Assembly: GCA_024235695.1 (NCBI GenBank) | Contig: JACKLX010000012.1 | Span: forward strand, 1-45,211 | Source of the DNA: Accumulibacter sp. | GTDB taxonomy: Bacteria; Pseudomonadota; Gammaproteobacteria; Burkholderiales; Rhodocyclaceae | DNA length: 45,211 nt | Reading direction: 5' to 3' | Shown here: positions 40,298 to 45,211 of the stretch, one piece after another | Layout: each line of letters starts with the position of its first letter | How positions within the stretch are numbered: the first letter of the stretch is position 1 | Translations under genes and position numbers: made by a program | The notes under the pieces: generated by a model | The model's input: only the letters and a program-made list of their open reading frames with translations | What the model was told of the DNA's origin: nothing | Database searches by the model: none

Positions 40298-42377
40298 ACC
40301 TGATCTCGGCGTCGCGCTTGAGGACCTCGAAGCGCATCCGTACCTCGTGGATGCGGTCATTGATCGTTTCCAGCTTGGTCGCCTTGTCCACCACGTATTC
40401 CGGCGTCGTTACCTTGCCGCAGTCGTGCAGCCAGGCGGCGACGTGCAGGGCTTCCCAATCGTCGTCGCTGAGCTGAAAGTCCCGGTAGGCACCGCGGTCG
40501 TCTTTGCAGGCGGCCTCGGCCAGCATCCTGGTCAGTTCGGGGACGCGCGCGCAGTGGCCGCCGGTGTATGGACTCTTGGCGTCGATCGCCGTAGCGATCA
40601 ACTGGATGAATGCCTCGAAGAGGTCTTTCTGCGCCTTGATCAGCGCCTTGCTCTCGAGCGACACGGCGGCCGATCCGGAGAAAGCCTTCACGAAGCTCAG
40701 GCGAGCGTCGTCGCTGGGCGCATCGCACAGCAGCAGAATGGCTCCGACCAGCTCGGCCTGGCGGTTGAGCAGTGGCACCGCGATGGCCTCACCCAGGCCG
40801 GCGCCGAGTCCACCGAGTGAGGCGACGTCCTCGCGCTGCAGACGGCCGGCGCGCGCGACGCCGTCGGCGAGCGCCGCGCCAAGCAGTGGGCCGGCAGACG
40901 AGAGCTCGACTGCCGGCAGTTCCGCGGCAGGCGCAGCGCCGCCGCTGTCCACCACCGACGCCGGCAGCAATTGCTTTCCCTCGGCCAGATAGAGCACGCC
41001 GGCGCGCGCTTCAGACGCCGACAGGGTTTCCGCGAGCAGGCGCGGCAGCAGGCGGTCGAAGCTCTGTTCTGCCGCGACGGCATGGCTGATGTCGAGAAAG
41101 CGGCGGATGGTGTGCTTCATCGCTTCCATGGTCACCGCCAACTGGTTGACCTCCTTGATTGCCGAGTCGATGGCGATCGGCTGCGAGAATTCAAAGCGGC
41201 GGATCTTCTCCGCCTCGCCAGCGAGGCGCCCCAGGGATCGTGAAATGCTGCGCGCCAGCAGCCAGGTGAAGGGAATGGTCAGCAGCAGGACGATCAGGGT
41301 GGCGATCGCCGAGTGCTGCGTCAGCTTCAGGGCGCCGGCCATCAGCTCGCTTTCGGGAATCGTCGTTACCAGGTACAGCGGGTTGGCGTCGTCCTCCGGC
41401 CCGAGTGGGCTGATCGAGGCGCGCCAGGCAACGCCGTCGACGTCGAGGCGAAGCGTTTGCGTTTCCTGCCCCGGATGCTTGTTCGCGTGGCCGGTGACGG
41501 CGGCCAGCAATGGCACCAGCGCCGGCACGCCGAGCTGGTCGAGCCTGGCCAGGGTCGGCGCGCCATCGGCTTCGGCCGCAGCACGCACCAACCGCGAGGT
41601 GTCTTCGTAGGCCAGTGCGTAGCCTTTTGCATCGACGATCGCCAGTTGCATTCCGGGCGTCACCCGCTGTTTGGCCAGCATCTGGCCAAGGCTGTGCAGC
41701 AGGATGTCGGCGCCGGCCACCGCCTGCCCGCCGCTCGCCTGATTGGCCAGCGTGACGCCGACCTTGCGGCTGGAAAAGAACAGATAGGGTGGTGTCTTGA
41801 TCTGCTCCGACGAGGCCATCGCCTCGGCAAACCAGATTCGCCGCCGTGGATCGTAGGTCGCGGCGTAGTCAGGCCGGTCGTCTTCGCGCAGCGCGCGCAG
41901 GGCCGCGTCGAAATAGATGAAGCGCCCGCGTGGCGCGATCCCGGCACGTTCGATACTCTGCACGACATAGGCGGCAGTGGCTGGCACGCGAGCGGCTTCG
42001 CTGTCGGCGCCGTGGCCGACGCGCCCGAGCAGGAAGAAATCGCCAGTGGCGTAGCCGACGTAGAGCGAGGAAAGCGCCGGCGAACTGGCGAGCGCTTGCC
42101 GCAGGAATTCCAGGCTCTGCAGCCGTTGTTCGAGCGATCTTGCCTGAGTCAGCTGCTGCAGGCTCAGCAGTCGGGTCGCCACCTCGGCCGGCTCGACGAT
42201 CCGCTTCATCTCGATGCGCGCTTCACGGCTGATCCGCGTCGTGCGGTCGGCTGCGGCCGCCTCCAGCAACTCGCTGCTGAGTTTGTAGCCGATCGCCGCG
42301 AGCACCCCGCAGACGACCAGGATCAGCGCCAGAAAGAGCGTCGAGATGTGAATGTGCAGTGGATAGCGCTGGCGCAT
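40296..42377 (-). pseudogene. 5' fragment of IS-interrupted membrane sensor HD-GYP gene
   Basis: The fragment codes for 693 host residues and then hits a TGA whose last two bases come from the insertion sequence. The ATG at 42377 has GGGGG 8 bases upstream; a longer frame upstream is not conserved-looking. Order: transmembrane helix (about 8-30); periplasmic Cache-like sensor domain; second helix near LTQHSAIATLIVLLLTIPFTW; HAMP-like linker; GAF-like domain (DISHAVAAEQSFDRLL...ILLLCDAP); and the first half of an HD-GYP domain with GGHCARVPELTRMLAE and AWLHDCGKVTTPEYV (the HD-GK motif). The GYP half is on the other side of the IS. The intact protein would have been a membrane receptor controlling c-di-GMP hydrolysis. 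Confidence 0.93.
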
Positions 42378-42501
42378 CTGTCGGTCCCCCTGGCCGGTTC
42401 TTGATGGCCAAGGATAACGACAAAACGAGACCTCGTCCGCAGTGTCCGAGTTGTCCCAGGTTTGCTCCGAAGCGGTTGCCGGCGGTCGATCGGCCGTCGA
42501 C

Positions 42502-42528
42502 AAAAAAAGCCGCGCTGGCGCGCGGCTT
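42502..42528 (-). terminator. Rho-independent terminator of aceA
   Basis: On the minus strand AAGCCGCGC and GCGCGGCTT form a 9-bp stem with a 4-base loop, and a run of seven T overlaps and follows it. It lies about 30 bases after the aceA stop. Confidence 0.85.
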
Positions 42529-42555
42529 CCTGGCGGTCGAGCCCCGCCGAGTGGC

Positions 42556-43854
42556 TCAGTGGAACTGCTCTTCTTCGGTCGAACCGGTAAGCGCGGTAAC
42601 CGACGAGGTGCCGCCCTGAATCACCGTCGTCACGTCGTCGAAGTAACCGGTGCCGACTTCCTGCTGGTGCGAAACGAAGGTGTAGCCGCGCTCGCGTGCC
42701 GCGAATTCCGGCTCCTGCACTTTCTCGACGTAAGCGGTCATGCCGCGTTTGACGTAGTCCTGAGCCAGATCGAACATGTGGTACCACATGTTGTGGATGC
42801 CGGCCAGGGTGATGAACTGGTACTTGTAGCCCATCGCGCCGAGTTCCTTCTGGAACTTGGCGATGGTCGCGTCGTCGAGGTTCTTCTTCCAGTTGAACGA
42901 CGGCGAGCAGTTGTAGGCGAGCATCTTGCCGGGGTGCTTGGCATGCACGGCTTCGGCGAACTGGCGTGCGAACTCGAGGTCCGGGGTGCCGGTTTCGCAC
43001 CACACCAGGTCGGCGTAGTCGGCGTAGGCAATGGCCCGCGAGATCGCCTGCTGAAGACCCTTGCGGGTCTTGTAGAAGCCTTCCGAGGTGCGTTCGCCGG
43101 TAACGAACGGCGTGTCGTTGGCATCGCAGTCGGAGGTCAGCAGGTCGGCGGCTTCGGCGTCGGTACGCGCGATGACCAGCGTCGGCACACCGCAGACGTC
43201 GGCGGCGAAGCGCGCGGCGATCAGCTTCTGGACGGCCTCCTGCGTCGGCACCAGTACCTTGCCACCCATGTGGCCGCATTTCTTGACCGAAGCCAGCTGG
43301 TCTTCCCAGTGCACGCCGGCAGCACCGGCGCGGATCATCGCCTTCATCAGCTCGAAGGCATTCAGCACGCCGCCGAAACCGGCCTCGGCGTCGGCGACGA
43401 TTGGCGCGAAGTAATCGACGTAGCCCTTGTCGCCGGCATTGACGTTCTTGGAACACTGGATCTCGTCGGCCCGGCGGAAGGAGTTGTTGATCCGCTCGAC
43501 GACCTTCGGTACCGAATCAACCGGGTACAGCGACTGGTCGGGATACATGGCGGCATAGGAGTTGTTGTCGGCGGCAACCTGCCAGCCCGACAGGTAGATC
43601 GCCTTGACGCCGGCCTTGACCTGCTGCATCGCCTGGCCGCCGGTCAGGGCGCCGAGGCAGTTCACGAAGGGTTCGTTGTTGACCAGATTCCAGAGCTTTT
43701 CGGCGCCGCGCCTGGCGATGGTGTATTCGATCGGGAAGGAACCGCGCAGGCGCACCACGTCGGCCGCCGAGTAGCCGCGCTTGATGCCCTTCCAGCGGGG
43801 GTTTTCTGCCCAGTCTTTTTCCAGTTCGGCGATCTGCTGTTCTCTTGTGCTCAT
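42556..43854 (-). CDS. aceA: Isocitrate lyase
   Basis: This 432-residue enzyme splits isocitrate to glyoxylate and succinate, the first step of the glyoxylate shunt needed for growth on acetate. The catalytic signature [16 protein letters not shown] holds the active-site Cys and His. Other blocks are [19 protein letters not shown] near the N-terminus, [29 protein letters not shown], and [23 protein letters not shown]. Length is typical of the proteobacterial short form. It has a well-formed sigma-70 promoter about 110 bases upstream with a 12-base palindrome just before the -35, and its own terminator. aceB is about 7.4 kb away on the same strand. Confidence 0.98.
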   Translation of the reverse strand: MSTREQQIAELEKDWAENPRWKGIKRGYSAADVVRLRGSFPIEYTIARRGAEKLWNLVNNEPFVNCLGALTGGQAMQQVKAGVKAIYLSGWQVAADNNSYAAMYPDQSLYPVDSVPKVVERINNSFRRADEIQCSKNVNAGDKGYVDYFAPIVADAEAGFGGVLNAFELMKAMIRAGAAGVHWEDQLASVKKCGHMGGKVLVPTQEAVQKLIAARFAADVCGVPTLVIARTDAEAADLLTSDCDANDTPFVTGERTSEGFYKTRKGLQQAISRAIAYADYADLVWCETGTPDLEFARQFAEAVHAKHPGKMLAYNCSPSFNWKKNLDDATIAKFQKELGAMGYKYQFITLAGIHNMWYHMFDLAQDYVKRGMTAYVEKVQEPEFAARERGYTFVSHQQEVGTGYFDDVTTVIQGGTSSVTALTGSTEEEQFH

Positions 43855-43961
43855 GATTTACCTTTCCAAAGAGTACGAGGTTCGGTGGGGACAATGGTGA
43901 TGCCCCGAAGCCGCCGCGGGAAGCTCCCGCAAGCCATCGGTCGGGGCGACCAATGGCAACC

Positions 43962-43990
43962 AGTATAGAGGGCTTTGCTAATATTGGCAA
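43962..43990 (-). promoter_or_regulatory. Sigma-70 promoter of aceA
   Basis: On the minus strand TTGCCA (43990-43985) and TATACT (43967-43962) are separated by exactly 17 bases, giving nine of twelve consensus positions or better. The transcript would start near 43955, about 100 bases before the ATG. Confidence 0.75.
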
Positions 43991-43993
43991 CAC

Positions 43994-44005
43994 TCTTATA
44001 TAAGA
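43994..44005. promoter_or_regulatory. Perfect palindrome TCTTATATAAGA upstream of the aceA promoter
   Basis: A 12-base perfect palindrome lies 3 bases upstream of the aceA -35 box, followed by a partial second copy (ACATAAGATAT). The position fits an activator or regulator site. I cannot name the protein that binds it. Confidence 0.6.
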
Positions 44006-44089
44006 CATAAGATATATTTTTTGTCTCGACGAAACAAGCGCTTGTCGCTGCTGTTCCGCATTGCGACAGGAAATTCTCGTGCGTGAAAT

Positions 44090-44991
44090 GCCTGCAGCCT
44101 ATGCTCCGGGTATGTCCGGTGCGAAGCGCAACTCGCTGAGGATGACTTCCCGGCGTTCGCAGCGCGACTGGCCAAGGTGTTGCGGCTTGCGTCGCTTGGC
44201 GCGCAGCGCGTCGCGTCCCGATCGTTGTCGAGCAGTTGTGTTGCGGCGCCCGCATGGTCGGCCTCGCAACGGCGTTTGAAGGCGGCCGAGGCACCGCTTA
44301 AAGCGGCGCTGTTCCGGTCGTCGCCGACCACGTCGGGCCTGGTTGTGGCCGTCAGGCACAGCACCGGCGGCACCGGCCCGTCGTCGGCCTTCTCGCGGAT
44401 GAAGCGGCCGACGTAGCGATAGTCCGGGCGCAACGAATGCCCCCGTTGCGACAGGCAAGGCGCTTCGGCGAGTAGCCAAGCCGCGATCTCGTCTTGCGCG
44501 AGTACCTTGCGCAGCGCCCGCTATTGGTTGGCGAACACCTCGAGCGTTTGCTGCGCGTCGAGCAAGGGGTCGTTGAGCCGTCCCCGCTCGAGTCCGCCGT
44601 CCCGGCAATGTTTGACCAGCTGGTGATCGGGACGGTACGGAAACGCCAGCGGATTGAGCCACAGGGTGTCGACCGCGGGCAGCGTCAGCAGCCGCAGAGC
44701 GGGCACCGCCGCCGTCAGCGGCCGGTCGAATTCGATCAGATGGTGTCCGGGTACGAAGCAGCAGCCCTCGGCCAACCCGTCCAGGCGGCCCCGCGCGCCG
44801 CTCGGGTCGCCACCGTCGAAATGCGGGCTTTCGCCACTGTCGCGCCGCGCCGCCGCCAGTTTCACGATCCACTGCGTCGGCCCACTCACCTCGAGGTCGA
44901 TCGACAGGCAATGCGGCTTCAACGGTGCGGCGGTGGTCGGCGAGTTTGCGGTGGGATCGCTCATCGCCGTTGTGATGCCTGGCGAAGCCAC
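44090..44991 (-). pseudogene. Decayed RecQ-family helicase with N-terminal exonuclease domain
   Basis: Two fragments remain. The first (about 44952-44524) encodes an RNase T/DnaQ-like piece: CLSIDLEVSGPTQWIV, FVPGHHLIEFDRPL, PAVDTLWLNPLAFPYRPDHQLVKH and GRLNDPLLDAQQTLEVF, ending at a premature TAG. The second, after it, begins near 44519 with RALRKVLAQDEIAAWLLAEAPCLSQRGHSLRPDYRYVGRFIREK and then PPVLCLTATTRPDV. These match RecQ motif II (usual DEAHCLSQWGHDFRPDYR, here degraded to AEAPCLSQRGHSLRPDYR) and motif III. Walker A and the region between are missing, so several hundred residues were deleted. Beyond motif III the similarity fades. No functional helicase can be made. Confidence 0.75.
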
Positions 44992-45107
44992 GTCCGATCG
45001 TGCGTGCCTCGGTCGCCGACGATCAAGCGGCCGGTGCTGCGGGAAGGCAGCAAGCCATTGGCAGCGGTTTGACCCGACGACGGTGGTCGATTGCCACGCC
45101 GCTCGCC

Positions 45108-45211
45108 TACTGATCCTCGCCCGCGGCCTTGACGGTCAGGGTGTCAGGGTTGATTGCTCTGCCGCCTGCGCATTGCGGTGGTCGGGGCTTGGCAAGCATC
45201 GGCCTGGACTT
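45108..45211 (-). CDS. Possible 3' end of an unidentified gene running out of the window
   Basis: An open minus-strand frame enters from the right edge and stops at a TAG at 45108-45110. Its last residues (NPDTLTVKAAGEDQ) use G/C-ending codons like a real gene. Only about 34 codons are visible, and no domain can be recognised. The stretch 44992-45107 shows nothing else. Confidence 0.3.

Noticed and set aside
43996-44911. Several long open frames on both strands over the RecQ remnant
   Set aside because: Only fragments of two minus-strand frames resemble known domains; the rest are Arg/Ala-rich shadows typical of this base composition.

Overview
The window looks like a G+C-rich betaproteobacterial chromosome segment, most likely Rhodocyclales and plausibly a 'Candidatus Accumulibacter'-type polyphosphate-accumulating organism. 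The grounds are the gene order glmM-folP-ftsH-rlmE facing yhbY, then greA-carB-carA and dapB-bamE facing fur; a PEP-CTERM protein; an ISAzo13-family insertion sequence; a low-affinity Pit phosphate transporter paired with a DUF47 protein; an acetate-type symporter; and both glyoxylate-shunt enzymes. The taxonomic call is inferred from content and synteny, not from a marker gene search.

Layout. 1-2750 (+): end of a DnaQ-like exonuclease, a large ActP-type sodium:solute symporter and its small DUF4212 partner. 2807-20125: mostly minus-strand housekeeping genes (glmM, folP, ftsH, rlmE, greA, carB, carA, dapB, bamE), with yhbY and fur on the plus strand and a large cytoplasmic hybrid histidine kinase sitting between dapB and carA, followed by an M23 peptidase and a YpfJ-type metallopeptidase. 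20261-22267 (+): pit, DUF47 and a 43-residue secreted peptide gene with its own promoter and terminator. 22402-27444: mostly exported redox and envelope proteins on the minus strand (Cys-rich protein, Sco1-like protein, an unknown exported protein, and a DUF1223-msrB-msrA operon), with an rlmI-type methyltransferase on the plus strand. 27687-32038 (+): a CobW-type GTPase, a duplicated STAS-module protein and hslVU. 32137-36211: a Usp/TerC pair, malate synthase (aceB) and a divergent LysR regulator. 36309-38112: a small Zn-ribbon protein and a CHRD/PEP-CTERM protein that appears to have a sigma-54 promoter. 38113-42377: a membrane sensor HD-GYP gene cut in two by a 1316-bp ISAzo13-family element. 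42556-45211: isocitrate lyase (aceA) with a strong promoter, then the decayed remnant of a RecQ helicase carrying an exonuclease domain.

How the genes fit together. Acetate import (symporter) and the glyoxylate shunt (aceA, aceB) suit growth on volatile fatty acids, and Pit/DUF47 suits bulk phosphate cycling. A block of exported thiol proteins (Sco1-like, DUF1223, Tat-type MsrB, Sec-type MsrA) suggests repair of oxidised periplasmic proteins. The least ordinary signals are the IS-split HD-GYP receptor with a dnaX-like slippery site in the transposase, the periplasmic Msr operon, the orphan 43-aa exported peptide, the sigma-54/PEP-CTERM leader, the terminator-like hairpins inside bamE and in front of pit, and the internally duplicated STAS protein before hslVU. 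No CRISPR array, rRNA, tRNA or clear defence island was seen.
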